Below are positions 11,001-22,646 of a DNA stretch of 64,000 nt, in pieces. Position numbers and translations under genes: made by a program. The DNA is from Phytophthora colocasiae (taxonomy: Eukaryota; Oomycota; Peronosporomycetes; Peronosporales; Peronosporaceae): positions 124,001 through 188,000 of the forward strand of contig JAGKQI010000006.1 in assembly GCA_018806915.1 (NCBI GenBank), read 5' to 3'. The notes below the pieces were generated by a model that worked only from the letters and a program-made list of their open reading frames with translations, searched no databases and was not told the origin of the DNA. The first letter of the stretch is position 1. Every line of letters begins with the position of its first letter.

Positions 11001-13954
11001 CCACCGGCTGCCATCCACTGCCGTGATCCTGCATCAAACACGCGCCTAAACCCACTCGGCTCGCGTCCGTCACCACTCGAAAATCCCGTCGGAAGTCGGG
11101 GTAAACCAACAACGGCTTACTCGTCAAAATGTCCTTTACTCGCTCAAACGCGTTCACCTGCGCGTCCGTCCATTCCCACTCAACATTCTTTCGTAGTAGC
11201 TTAGTCATCGGGGCCATTAGAGAACCAAAGCCCTCCACGAATCGCCGGTAGTAGCCTGCTAAATGTACAAACCGCTTCACTTCGACTGCATCTCGTGGCG
11301 TAGGGAAGTTCTGCACCGCCGTGATCAATCTCTGTAGTGGCCGTACCCCTTCATTGCTCAGCTCGTGACCCAAGTACTCCATGGATCTCATCGCGAAACG
11401 ACACTTCTTCAGTTTCAACGTCAAACCAGCCGTCGCCAGCCGCTCCAACACCGTCGCCAACTCCACGATGTGTCTCTCGATTCCTCCCCGAGTGAAAACC
11501 ACTATGTCGTCTAAGTACACCAGACACGTACTCCACGTCAAGCCTCTCAGTACACTATTCATCATTCGCTGGAAGGTCGAAGGTGCGTTAGTGAGTCCGA
11601 ACGGCATTCTGATGAACCGATACAAACCCTTCTTCGTTGTGAACGCTGTTTTATCTCGATCTTCCGGAGCCACTAAAATTTGCCAATAGCCCGCCTTTAA
11701 GTCCAATGTAGTGAAGAGTAGAGCTCCTCCAAGTGCTTCCAACGTTTCGTCAATGCGGGGCAAAGGATACACATCCTTCTTCGTCACCTTATTAAGTGCT
11801 CGGTAATCGACACAGAACCGAACTTCACCATCCTTTTTCCTCACTAACACCACTGGGAAGCCCCAGGCTCCATCGCCTTCTTCGATCACACCAGCTTTCA
11901 ACATCGTTTCCACATTATCGTTAATGATCTGGTCTTCTGCTTGTGCTTGTCGTCTCCTTTTCTGCATGATAGGTGCCGTCTCGCCCGTATCAATGTGATG
12001 CTGTATGTTTAATGCTGTAGCTGGTGGACAGTCACTCTCATTGCTCGAAAGCCCTCGATAGACACGCAAAAGCTTCATTACCAAGTCACGTGCATTCTTC
12101 TCTTCAACTCCGATATGTATGTCCTTCTCGTTACTGAGCGGCGTTTCCCCGTCACCCAACTCATTCATCCAGTCGTTCCAGTCGTTCTGTCCGTAGCTCC
12201 TTGTTCATCTCGAGGATCGTCATATCTTCATCCATTGGAATCAGGTTCCGAGTTCTCGTTTGTTCGGTAGATTGGCTGCCCGATCATTCGCGTTGATGGC
12301 AGGCACCCAAGCTTTGCCATCCTTCGCTGTTGTTACCGTCGCTGCCAACAGAACCGCCCCGTACTTCTCGTCGGAATGAACATACCGCGCTCACCGTCCT
12401 TGGCCGCTACCGATACTTCTACTGGAGTTACCGTTCGTGCTGCAAGCTTCGTTCTCCCAGCAACACGCACTGCCGCCACTTTGCGTCCTCCGTCACCATC
12501 ATTCGTCCGAAACGGAATCACCACCGATCGACCATCGTCACTGTACCGTACTTCGTTACGACTGAAGTCCATCGTTGCCTCTCGCGCCTGGAGGAAGTCG
12601 ATCCCCAGTAGAAACTCGTCCGTACAACCCGCTACAATGCATGCCTCCACGCGTATCTGTTCTCCGAACACACTGATGAGGTCGAAACTCCATACCCCGA
12701 TAACGTCCAGCAGGAAGCCTCCGATACCTTCGACGTAATCCACTGGTGCCGTGTCCGAAACCTTGTCGCCCAGCGCCATCCAGTCTGTACCAGCGATCAT
12801 TATTGCCTTGCGCAACTGTCCAGCTTCACGTCTCTCTGAGTTCCCGATACCGTCACCGTGGCTGTGGGTAACCCATCTTCCGCACCAATATACTCCACAG
12901 TCTCCGTCTCAATCGACTGCTGTTCGTCATTCCGGTTCAACTGCTGTTTCACCAAGCTCACGCGAGCCCGTTCCTTCGTCTCCTTGTCCGTCGCGTCATC
13001 GACGTTGGTTCCAGTCTCATGACCACGTTCATGCAGATGCTTCAAGACTTCCTCGGCGTCTCGTGCTCGTCGAATTTGCCGGATTACTGCCTCACGTTTA
13101 CGGTTGGTCTCTTGGTCTCGTGCAGCGCGCTTCTCCGCTTCTTTCTCGCGGGTCCTTCTGCGTTTGGCCATTCGTCGCTTCCGCCGCCGTGCCTGTCGAG
13201 CTTTCAGCAGTTCGCTAGTCAACGCCGTAACGTCACCGTCCTGCTCATCACCCGTCGAGTCACCGTCGTTCGCTTCCGAGTCTTTCGCGGGCCGGTTGCA
13301 TTCATCGGGATCCTTGGTGGTCGTTATTCCTCTGGCATCGCCTCTCACTACACGGTCGGGCTCAGTACGCGTTGCTCTTACCGCCCCAACTTCAATGTCG
13401 AGCATACCCAGGTCCTTCTCTGCGCCATTCACTGCAGGATCGACATTCGCCACCGCCGCCTCTGTACTACTGGTCGCGTCGCCCATGTGCAAAGCTTCGT
13501 CGCCCGTCGTCTCGTTCGTATTGACATTCACCGCTATTGCTTTCTGCATCGTCGACGTCGGGCTTACCCTGTCGCATTGTTCGTCCGCGCCGTTCTGTTC
13601 ACTGCCGCTGGCGTCACCACCGCCGCTGCGCCTTCCCCAGGTTGGCGTCGGTCCGTCGCGCTATCTGCCCGCTGTTTTCGTCCCGCGTCGTACCTCCGTT
13701 CGTCTTGCTCCCTTTGCACCCGAGTATACCGCGTCGTGGCCATCGCTGGTCTCAACGTAGATACGTACTTCTCGGCCTGCAGTCGGTTGAAGATCATCTC
13801 GTCGTCCTTCATAATCTGTTGCCACTCGACAAATGTCGTCGCTCGTCAACACTTTCTCGTCCTGCATTGTAGTCACACCGCCTTCGCTCCGTTCTGCCTT
13901 GCGGCTCACGCCAATTTCCGTCGCTTCACTCTTCCCAAGGGGTTCGTTCATCAC
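8072..13954 (-). pseudogene. GypB pol (protease, RT-RNase H, integrase) with several breaks
   Basis: Pol is spread over frames. A protease N-terminal region (13954 to 12800) has an in-frame TAG at 13661. Its active-site box reads LDSCA instead of DSGA and is followed by a frameshift near 12805; the rest of the protease is at 12815-12333. RT and RNase H lie at 12168-10600, with LDLKAGYWQI, a YLDD box and VVTDASRVGLG. The expected ADALSR box is broken by a 1-bp loss near 10735. A long acidic/basic linker follows (10739-10041). Integrase lies at 10078-8072, with an HHCC finger (HLRAPHTYARIAAIYWW, CQECGSRKA) and a DDE core. The stop comes from the 3' LTR. Confidence 0.85.
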
Positions 13955-13974
13955 TGTCGAACGCCGTATCCCCG

Positions 13975-16344
13975 CTACGTCGTTCGCTGCTCGTTTTCCG
14001 ACTTGGCCAGAGGCTTCGCTCCGCGTGTGCGCATGTACTCGTCGTTCCGGGCCTTGGCCTCACTGTCGGTGCACATCCTCGCAAAATGGCCCACTCGGTT
14101 GCACGCAAAGCACCGGGGTTCGTTCGGACACTGCATTGACCAATGGCCTTTACCACCGCATCGCCGACACTCTCTGCTGCCGCTAGTTTCGCCGTTTTCC
14201 CGACGCAATTCGCCCTGTCGGCTGTCGCTTGTACCAGCCTGCTTCACTGCTGCCTTCGTCTTTGCCGTCTTTGGTGGGGTATCTGACTCTTCACCGCTTG
14301 GTTCCGTTGCTTGCGTTTTAACCTTCTTCGCAGGTGGCTTGGTCTCGCTGGCACCACTCTTCCGCGCACGCGGCTTGCTCGCCGGCTTCGGTTCCCAGAA
14401 TCGTCCGTTCCATCGCCTGCCCGGTATCTTCTGGATCATGCCCGTGAGTCGATTATACACGCCTTGAGGATTCGTGAACAACGCCAATTGTTCCGCTGTC
14501 TCAGTCGCTGCTCTTCCTCCTGTTTCAGTTGCGGCACCTGCTACTTCCCCGGGAACACTCACTCCACCGACACCTGGAATCATCACCGTCGTACCGCTGG
14601 GTCCATTCACTTGCACCAGATGCGTCGCATGCGCAGCTGGGAACGTCTGCCCAATGTTATGCATTCCTCGCGCCACATTCTCCAACGGGTCGCTCAACTG
14701 AGTCGCCTTCTTCACAGCCTTCTCCAGCGTCTTCGGAACCGGTGGTTGCTTAACCAACTGTCTTGTCGTCCGGTCCAAGTTTCTATAGAATTGGGCAAGG
14801 AAAACTCTCTCTTCCACTGGATTTCTGTCGGCTGCCTCTCGCAATCCAGCTGCATAGTCGGCATATGATTCACCGGCTATCATCATTCGCGTGTTCACTC
14901 TCCATTCGGCATCTTCCAAGTTCTGCGGTGGTGCGTACCTCTGCAACAGGCCTCTCTTCAAATGCGTCCAAGTGCGTTCTCGTGCCGGCGTTCTTCGATC
15001 TCGGTTGACCCACCATCGTGCCGCGTTCTCAGCCAACTTGTTGCCCAAAATGAAGTACAGGGCCTTATCGGACCAGTCACCACGTCCAGATTCTCGCGCT
15101 CCTTCAAGTGCTAGGTCGATTCGATCGATCCACGTTGAGACCGAGATCCCTGACTCTGGCGTGAACACCGAAAGCATCAAGTCCTTGATACTTCGCTGCG
15201 TGGCTCGTCGTCGCCGTTCTTCCCGTTCGCGTTGCTCAGGCTGCTCGTGCCTACCGCGTCGCTCGCGTCGTTCCCGTCGGTCACGCCGTTCATGTCTTCG
15301 GCGATCGTGCCGTTCCTCGCGCCGTTCGTACATCCCCCTCGCGCTTCGTGACCTGCTTCGGTCGCTCTCGTCGCTTGAACTTTCACTACTCGTTTCGGAG
15401 CTGCTGCCGCCGCTGCTTCCATCGTCGCTGGGTGCTCCTTTAACATGTCCTTGTTCCGAATCGTCAGAGCTGTCGTCGTCTGATGGATCGCCATCATGGT
15501 GTGCTCGTCGTCGCACTGGATGTCGGTCGTGGCGCCCGCGGTTCCCTCCACGCCGTCGTGCTTCGCTCCTGGATCGGCGTCCGTGTCGTCCTGGTTCGTT
15601 CCCGTGTCGTCGTCCACGGTCTCGTGGTTCGTCGTCGTCAAGGCGCCTACGTACTGCTCGTCTTGCTTCTCGTTCATGTTCGCGGTGCAGTGGTGCTCTT
15701 TATCCGCCGTCGCTATCTTCGTCCTGGTAGCGAGGCCGAACATCTCGCCCGTACTCATCCCGTTCGTCACCGTCGTGCGGTAATTCCTCCACCACACGTC
15801 GCTCGTCGGCTTCCAGCTGTGGCGTATCTGCTTCAGGCATACGCTCCCGTTGTAGTATGCGCACCCGGTCGTACATTTTCCTTAGAGCCTCGCCCAACTC
15901 CTGAAGGTCCATTTCGTCTGCAGTGCCAAGGTCACCGGAAGTTCGTGCTGCTGTAACAGATCTTCGCCCTCTTGGTTCCATTTCGTTGGCCTGTTGATCC
16001 GGTTGCGCTGGTGCCAGCCGATCTTCTTCTTCGCGGAGCGCTGTTGGGTTTTCAACTTCCTGCCGCTCTTCGTTAACTGCCGCTGCTTCATCAATGCCAG
16101 CCACCGTTGAACTATTTGCCGTTGTGAGGGAAGGAGTGGGTACCGGTAACGCCTTCTCTTCATCGTCGTCCGATTCGCGGTTGTCTTCGCTCGCCTCGTT
16201 GTTCTCAGTCTTCTTCTCAGTGCTGCTTCGAACTCGTGAACGCCGTGTTCTCGAAGCTCCTCTCGTTTTCGTCGTCGTCGGTGCCGTTCTGGTACTCGTC
16301 ATCTGTCTCGTTATCCGTCGAAGTTGCCCCTGTATGACCACCAT
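13975..16344 (-). pseudogene. GypB gag with an internal TAA stop
   Basis: One frame runs from the 5' LTR edge to 13975 with a single in-frame TAA at 15700-15702. An ATG straddles the LTR/primer-site junction (16344-16342); the next is at 16302. The N-terminal part is acidic and disordered. After the stop comes an Arg/Ser/Asp-rich stretch, a retrotransposon gag region (SVFTPESGISVSTWIDRIDL, MIAGESYADYAAGLR) and two CCHC knuckles (CRRCGGKGHWSMQC and CFACNRVGHFARMC). The frame is continuous across the stop, so a point mutation is the simplest reading. Readthrough is possible but unsupported. Confidence 0.8.
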
Positions 16345-17196
16345 GTAGCGTTTGCCTTTTATCTTGCCCGGCACGTTGAGCAAGTCGTATTGCTCTTGGC
16401 TCCTGCGTCCCGTCCACTTCGTATGTACTTAACACTTTCTGGCCGACAGCAACCACTTGTTGCTGCGCCGGGCCCGTAGCTTCGTGCTGCGACCCTATTT
16501 ATTGAATAGACACTACTCTTAATGCCTACTTTCGTTTGTCTCGTTCGTCTCACACACTGCCAAACCTTCGTCCGTCAGCTCCTCACAGTTCGTCCCGAGC
16601 CCGCCGACACCGTTGAGACCCTCCAGGTGACGTGAAGTCGCTCGCACAGCTGTCGGAGTACTCACCAAAGCACTTCCAGTCGCCGCCGCCTTCCAGTTGT
16701 CGCCCAGTCCCGTTCGCTGCCCGCTCAGTCCTCGCCGTTCGTCACTCCCGTCCGAAGCCTGGTACTGTCGTTCGGTTGCGTGCTGCCTACGCTCAAGCAG
16801 CCTGCAATAATCCCACACGCTCTCTTCAGCGCCAGTTGCAGAGTGAGCCTCTCACTTGCTCCCTCCGTCGTAATTTTCAAAGTGAGCCATCCTGCTCTTC
16901 ACTTCGTCAGCCGGTTCCCCTTCTTCAAGGTCTCCGGTATCCAGCAGCTTGCAGCCAGTTCGAATTCTCATCGTACCACTGCTTCGCCACCCCGTGCTCC
17001 CGTACATGTACTCGTAGAAGGCCACGGCGTTTATTGGCTCACGCCACGAACGTTCGCCAGTACTTGGACCGCTGGAACTTCTCCCACAGGTGCTGCCGCT
17101 CCTCGTGCTCATCACGTCTCGGCCACACTGGTTCTCCACGCGTCCTCCTCGTCTGTCCGTCTCGCAAATGTCAAGCGTCCGTGTCCTCCTGTTACA
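16344..17196 (-). repeat. GypB 5' LTR
   Basis: Direct copy of 7224-8076, followed by the GAAT target duplication. Confidence 0.93.
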
Positions 17197-17257
17197 GAAT
17201 GGATAACATCCAATTGTATTTGACAAATGCAGGTTGGAAGACTATTCTATCGTCGTT

Positions 17258-17723
17258 CTAGCCCGAATAGGAGCTTTCAAATGAGTTAGCGGGCTTTGTC
17301 ATCCAGCACTGCTTGGCACCTTCATCCACGAAGATCTCATCGTTGATACAGCGATAGCCACACTTCTCGTAGAAGCCCTTCTTCTCGATCAAAGCCGCGA
17401 GGATGAAGAGATCCACACGGTCGCGGATGTAGTCCTCCACGGCGTCCATGAGCGTCACACCGTAACGTTTACCGCGACATTCGGACAACACTGCGACGCG
17501 ACTGAGCTTTGCTGTGCGCTTTACATCATCCACAAGCACACGAGCCGCAGCCACAACCTTCTTCTCCTCCACGTCCGTACCGATAAAGTGACGGATGCAC
17601 GTCATCTGCGTCGAATTCGCCTTCTTCGTCAAAGTTCTGCTCGTGGATGAACACTTCCAAACGAATGGCTCGGGCCTTCTCCCAGTCCTCAGGAGTCTTC
17701 ACACAGGTCACCAGTAGCGTCAT
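17258..17723 (-). pseudogene. GNAT-family N-acetyltransferase, one frameshift
   Basis: The N-terminal part (ATG 17723, or 17750 if the longer MPAITPTFI start is used) reads DWEKARAIRLEVFIHEQNF, typical of small ElaA/YjcF-like acetyltransferases. The C-terminal part (to 17258) carries VVAAARVLVDD, a CRGKRYGVTLMDAVED acetyl-CoA-binding loop and KKGFYEKCGY. The two parts are in different frames that meet near 17605-17615 (after HPSL). One lost or gained base explains this; it may be real or an assembly error. Total length, about 155 residues, suits the family. The substrate is unknown. The gene diverges from the M96-family gene at 18303. Confidence 0.7.
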
Positions 17724-18302
17724 AATAAAGGTTGGAGTAATTGCAGGCAAGTGTCAAGGCGAATGCAAATTTAAAAGTGGCAATTCACGTGGCAGAGCTC
17801 ATGCTTGTCAAAGTTGATCATGAAGCGACGCGAAATTTTTGACTTCCCAGGATGCAAATCACATGTGATTCTGACTACCTGGAATACACTGCAACTCATC
17901 AAAACATCGACCTGATGAGTCACAGATACAGAACGCGTTTAGTGATTGCAACCGAATACTTACATGATAAGCATGGCTCTGTTGATACCTATGTAGCTTA
18001 TGGATAGCCAACACCGTTCTCCGTCCAATTGTACAAGACTGGTGATGTCAGTATGAGTTTTCATTGCACTGTAGAGCTTCACAACACAATATTCGTCTAA
18101 AACCCTTTTTACTTCTATATACTTTAAAAATTGAATATACCGTTACAGGAATGCATAGAAAAACAACTATTCTCACCTTTCATATTCGAAATACGTCGTA
18201 AATAGATATTTGAATGAAAATCAATTTCAGCGGGTGAAAACCTACCTCCATTGATTCTGGTCATTCCTCGACTAGCATTGTATCACTCACTTCAATCAAA
18301 AA
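17724..18302. promoter_or_regulatory. Divergent promoter region, GNAT and M96 genes
   Basis: About 580 bp separate the two divergent start codons. A CTCACTTC sequence at 18286-18293, 10 bp before ATG 18303, fits the oomycete initiator core YTCANTYY. The rest is AT-rich and shows no ORF or RNA gene. Confidence 0.45.
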
Positions 18303-19671
18303 ATGGAGTTCGCTCTGGATCCCGAGTCCTCCGAATCCATTCAAGCAACTCTCGACTTTATCGATACAACAATAAGAGGCTCCAGTCCACCCATTTCGAA
18401 TGACCAAGTGCAGTCACTCGACAGTAGCGACTGGGAGTGCTCGATGATTTCATGACCGACAGTTCTTCGCCTGTAAATGCAACAAACTTGACCATTGTCC
18501 CCGTGTCTCCTATTATTGAGACTCTTTCGTTGACTTCAGTAGCCCAAAAACTTGTGTCTCCAAGCACTTTTCCGACTCAAATGCCTACCACCAGGAAACG
18601 CCGCAACTATAACCCCAACAAGGCTCGGGAAGAGCTCAAACAGGAGTTGACGTATCTTCGCAGTGAAGCAGAAGAGCTGGAGCTTAAGTTGCACCAATTG
18701 CAGAGCTTTAAGGTTGCCAGGAAGAGTGATGATGTCAGTGTCCGACAAATTCAAGATCAAAGTGCTCGCAGACCTTTTGTGTGGGAACAAACGTGTGCTA
18801 GACAACTCGAGTGTCGATTGAGATCGGAACGTGAGAATTCCCACCTGAAAATGCTCCTGGAAGGGCAAATCCAAGTGGCTAGAAGTCTCGAGAAGCTGCT
18901 GAAGAAACGCACAACGCTGTACTCTCCTGAGTCCTCCGGTAGCAGGAAGACCACTCGCATTCATGTATCGAGAAAAGGCAATGAAGTCCTCGATGCTGCG
19001 GTGTTTGAGGAACTGGCTGATGGGGTTGAAGCCTCCTACCGTGAAGTAGAGAGTGTGTTCGCTTTCAGTGGCTTGGAGCTCTCCAATGTTTCGAGTCGTA
19101 ATGCTCGAATGAGAGACGCCACCAACGGTTTGAGCCTCGAGATATTCGACAGTAAAGTACTTCCGTTTAGCGTGCACGCAACGGGTGAAGCGTGGTGGCG
19201 TCGCTGGAACCATTTCAATCCAATCCGAGGCAGTTGTCACCGTTTGGTGAGCACGAACGACACAATTGTGGAGCATTTTGGTATGGAAATGAGCGATTCC
19301 AAGGCCAAGACGACTGCCAAGTTCTACGTGCAGCAGATTCTGCGTCAACACATCGAAGAAGACCGCGTTGTGATCATCTGGGAGTCTCATATTGAGCCTT
19401 TGGAGTTTTCCCACAAGAAACTGGCCGGAATCCGATTTCGAGAGAAAGGTTACGTGGTTATTAAGCCACACGAGGTTTCGCCGGATACCAACGAGAGCTA
19501 CTGTACACACTCAAGCCTGATCTCTCGGATCAGAGACTGGAGAAGGACGCAAGGAATGGAGCATTGACGGAATTTGTACTCAGTGCCACCATCGCTAACG
19601 TCGCAGCAGGTGCAGAGAAGATTGAAGGACTTCTGATGGACGAAGCTCTGCAACAGCGCAGTCATATCTAA
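18303..19671 (+). pseudogene. M96 mating-specific protein family member, two frameshifts
   Basis: ATG 18303 opens a frame (MEFALDPESSESIQATLDF) that ends at a TGA near 18454. The main body continues in the next frame from about 18437 (LDDFMTDSSSP). It has a basic segment (RKRRNYNPNKAREELKQEL) followed by a leucine-rich coiled coil (LRSEAEELELKLHQLQ), then a long domain typical of the oomycete M96 family. The family C-terminus (ARNGALTEFVLSATIANVAAG) lies in a third frame and ends at TAA 19669-19671, so a second shift falls near 19500. M96 transcripts were described as mating-induced in Phytophthora infestans; many paralogues have unknown roles. Its 3' end converges on the CRN gene. Confidence 0.7.
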
Positions 19672-19806
19672 AACCCACTAAGCAAAACACCATGTGAATC
19701 GTGTATGAGCTGACGATGATGTTCATGATGCATTGAATATAAAATGATGCGAAAATCGACTACTTGACCTCGACTAAGGCATACTCCGAACTTTGAATTG
19801 GGAACC

Positions 19807-21906
19807 TCAGAGTAACTTTAACATATTCTCATCGGCACCAACACAAGTCTTGACTTCCATTGCAAATTGCTGGATCTTGCGCACGCTGACATACTTTGAT
19901 TCCTCCGTAGCTTCATCATTCGAGTTGAGATACTTTTGGTATCCGAAACCAAGAAATCTGTCTGGTGGGAGCACGAAAACCAAAGCCGGCGCTTCAGGAA
20001 ATTTAAGAAGCTTCAAAACGTCGTAGAGGCCTGCCTGCTTGCATGGGTGCTCCTTGGCGCAAGTCACCTGAAACATGACATTCGGCTTCATTATCGCGTC
20101 CACCGATTTGTAGTTTTTCACAGCTGGCCGCAGATAGCTTGTTGGATCACCAGCTTCTAACCCATCCGCACCGTTGAAAACGACAGTTCGGCGTTCAGGC
20201 AGAGTGATTGTTGTAATGTCAGTACCGATACTGCCAATGTTTGGTATGACACTGGTAGACACGTCACCCGAACCTTGTTGGTCTTCTTCACTCGAGTCAT
20301 CATCACTCGACGATTCCCAGTCTTCCATCGAAACATCATCTTCTGCGTCCATAGTATTGTCACCATCTTTGTCTTTCCCTTTACGGCGAGGGCGAATGCG
20401 ACCGTTGAATGCCTCATCGTCGTGTGCCTCACCCGTGCATGCTTCAGAGTCGTCTTCAGAGTCGTCTTCAGAGTCGTCCACAAGAAGCCGAATATCAAAA
20501 TTTCCACCACGAGGCAGCACCGAGTGCACATATCCTTCAAACAGGTGGCCACGTAGCACAGCAGCAGCACCAATCCCATCCGAGGCATCAATGAACTCCA
20601 GCAGCTTTTGCTTATTCTTGTTGTACAGACGCCGATAGATCTCTTCCAGCACATATTGCGATGCGAAAACGAAGAAATCCGTGTTAAAATCTTTCGTGAC
20701 ACGATAATGAAGCAATCGATGCGACACTTGCTCGGGGTCCGCATCATATTTACCGCAGGCGTCCACCAACGAGTCCAGATCAACACTGTCCATCGCTTTT
20801 TCAAGTGATAACTGCTGGCGAACTATTGTAGCGTACTGCAGAACATAGCGCGGGACTCCACCCCATCGACGAAAACAATTCTGTACGACGGACTCTGGAA
20901 TATCCGAGTACATCAGCTCTCGGCATTTGAAAATCTCGTCCCTCGACCACACTGGCATATAGCATGGCTGACAATTGGTTTTGTTAAACTGATACCAAAC
21001 AGACCGGCGCGGTGACGTCAAAAGTATCGTCTTTGCTGGATAGTATGTTGGCTCGATAGCATCCACGATGTAGTACGTTGTAGTCTGATAGAGAATGGAA
21101 ATAAAGTCCTGCTGGGATCCTTCAACAACCATATCCTGAGAGAATAGGAAACGTTGCTTAGATGCTCGGCTCTCATACACAACCGTCCTTCCAGAACGAG
21201 CAAGAATCCACAGGATCACGTAGCCGAAATACGTTTTGCCGATTCCTGGGTTCCCGAGGATCACGAGATGCGGTGTGTTCATCGCTTCATCGTGAATTAT
21301 CTTCGAGCAAACTTGCCATAGCCGTGGGTAACAATGGCGAGTGTAGACACGAGAGCCTAGCGTCGGATCTCCTAGAAGAAATGTTCCTTCGGGCAATGCG
21401 ATCACAGCATCAGCTTTGAATTCAGTACGATTCTCTTGAAATGCTCTCCAAAAGTGAGCCAGTGGTGGTGAACCGAATGTCATGCTTTTTGTGATGCGGA
21501 TATTTACGTCGTCCACAGTGAAGTGAGGTACCCCCAGGGGGGCTGGGGAACGGAGGTTGACTTGCTCCGGAACCACCACCAGCACGTGAACTTGGCCCTG
21601 ATCTGGTTGGAAATTCTCTCCAAAGTAGTTATCATGTTTGATCCACAGTGTGGGATCCATCCATTCGAAGCCTTGCGGGTGTCGATGTTTATCAAGCACC
21701 ACAGCTGCCGCTCCAGCCCCATCCATCCACGCGCCGCCCTTCTTCGCCAGGAAGAGCTGCAGGTCACGCGCAGGAACCTTGATGTCTTCATTATCCGCCT
21801 GGATCTTCCTCTTCAACATGCTCACCTTCGCACCATCATCTATTTCCACGTCGAATGATCTTCCCGCTTCACCCACAATCGCACACTGAAGTGATACCAC
21901 CACCAT
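19807..21906 (-). CDS. Crinkler (CRN) effector with P-loop NTPase domain
   Basis: Intact 699-residue ORF. The N-terminal header domain (ubiquitin-like in CRNs) carries the LFLAK motif at residues 51-55 and ends in HVLVVVPE at 107-114, both diagnostic for oomycete Crinklers. A P-loop NTPase follows with GNPGIGKT at 218-225 and YVILWILARSGRTVVYES. The RWGGVPRYVLQYA block is typical of CRN NTPase regions. Residues near 490-570 are acidic with a DDSE repeat (12-bp tandem repeat near 20450-20482) and a basic RPRRKGK cluster that could be a nuclear signal. The C-terminal block (MFQVTCAKEHPCK) resembles the REase-like end of CRN proteins. CRNs act in plant nuclei. No classical signal peptide is obvious. 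No breaks were seen. Confidence 0.9.
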   Translation of the reverse strand: MVVVSLQCAIVGEAGRSFDVEIDDGAKVSMLKRKIQADNEDIKVPARDLQLFLAKKGGAWMDGAGAAAVVLDKHRHPQGFEWMDPTLWIKHDNYFGENFQPDQGQVHVLVVVPEQVNLRSPAPLGVPHFTVDDVNIRITKSMTFGSPPLAHFWRAFQENRTEFKADAVIALPEGTFLLGDPTLGSRVYTRHCYPRLWQVCSKIIHDEAMNTPHLVILGNPGIGKTYFGYVILWILARSGRTVVYESRASKQRFLFSQDMVVEGSQQDFISILYQTTTYYIVDAIEPTYYPAKTILLTSPRRSVWYQFNKTNCQPCYMPVWSRDEIFKCRELMYSDIPESVVQNCFRRWGGVPRYVLQYATIVRQQLSLEKAMDSVDLDSLVDACGKYDADPEQVSHRLLHYRVTKDFNTDFFVFASQYVLEEIYRRLYNKNKQKLLEFIDASDGIGAAAVLRGHLFEGYVHSVLPRGGNFDIRLLVDDSEDDSEDDSEACTGEAHDDEAFNGRIRPRRKGKDKDGDNTMDAEDDVSMEDWESSSDDDSSEEDQQGSGDVSTSVIPNIGSIGTDITTITLPERRTVVFNGADGLEAGDPTSYLRPAVKNYKSVDAIMKPNVMFQVTCAKEHPCKQAGLYDVLKLLKFPEAPALVFVLPPDRFLGFGYQKYLNSNDEATEESKYVSVRKIQQFAMEVKTCVGADENMLKLL

Positions 21907-22265
21907 CTTTCCTCAAGTCAGCAGATTCTAAAATGACGGAGAAGTAACTTAAGCGGACACGAAGGTGTGTGACAAAGATTTTCAACCAATCATGAGACGC
22001 CTCGTCAGCTGTACAATATATGTACCACCTTGCTTATCCACGCTGCTTTGAGCCTGTTCGCTTCACTGCTGGAGATGGAGACGGCATACCTAGCCCCGAT
22101 TAGGTTGGTTTTGATTGGCTAAAAGACGGCAGGTTTCAACAACGCATCTGGAGACGTTTCAACGTTTTATGTACCATTCCTCTCCACCTCCCGGAGGTGG
22201 AGAAGGAGAGAGAGAGCTGGAGACAGCATCCACAAACACAAAACTTCTAGAACAAAACAACATTC
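21907..22265. other. Intergenic region upstream of CRN and Harbinger remnant
   Basis: About 360 bp between divergent ORFs. It should include the CRN promoter (minus strand). No clear initiator, repeat or RNA gene was found. Confidence 0.35.
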
Positions 22266-22646
22266 ATGAACGACGAAGACTTGGTGCTGGCTGTTTGCGC
22301 GGCTGTAGGTCACGCCATGGCATCGATTGGAGCTGATAGAGCGCCGTTTCCGCGAAGGAGTCCTTCACAGATTCTCACCGTGACATCCCTGCATTTTGAC
22401 GAGATGCTGCAGTCGGCGGCGTGCGCTAGCTGGTTCGAGGACAATTTGCGCTGCACGAAAGATACATTTTTACGTCTTGCACGATTCTTTCAGGAGCGCG
22501 GAATTCGGTTTGCGAATACTAAAGTTCGACGACACTCTTATGAGAAAAAGGTTGCAGCAGCTCTCTACTTTTTTGGGTCACCTGCTGGCTATCGTGAGGT
22601 AGGTGGCGCTATGGGAATGTCAAGAAGCTATGTTAAGGAGATTACG
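22266..22646 (+). pseudogene. PIF/Harbinger-type transposase, N-terminal fragment
   Basis: About 127 residues from ATG 22266 carry CASWFEDNLRCTKDTFLRLARFF and YEKKVAAALYFFGSPAGYREVG followed by MGMSRSYVKEI. This is the helix-turn-helix region that precedes the DDE domain in oomycete Harbinger-like transposases. The frame then runs into sequence that codes on the other strand (22647-23023), so the DDE catalytic domain is missing. Short transposase-like stretches may resume near 23080-23220. It reads as a deletion derivative. Confidence 0.55.

Larger units (their letters stand above)
7224..17196 (-). mobile_element. GypB: large Ty3/gypsy retrotransposon with defective ORFs
   Basis: LTRs of 853 bp lie at 7224-8076 and 16344-17196 (offset 9120); they begin TGTA and end TACA. 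Flanking GAAT occurs at 7220-7223 and 17197-17200, a 4-bp target duplication. The minus-strand 5' LTR is followed at once by TGGTGGTCATACAGGGGC, a canonical TGG-type primer site. A purine-rich tract precedes the 3' LTR (8077-8090). Domain order is gag, protease, RT, RNase H, integrase. I found one difference between the LTRs (TCATC versus TCACC, near 7549 and 16669), yet gag-pol carries several stops and frameshifts. Confidence 0.93.

Noticed and set aside
13019..14467. 482-codon plus-strand ORF opposite GypB gag/pol
   Set aside because: It lies entirely antisense to a recognisable gag, has an odd Arg/Cys/Ser composition and no domain. It fits a shadow of GC-rich coding sequence, unlike the GypE antisense ORF, most of which faces no gene.
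15177..15797. 206-codon minus-strand ORF overlapping GypB gag
   Set aside because: The neighbouring frame is continuous with gag on both sides of the TAA, so this ORF is an alternative frame of gag.
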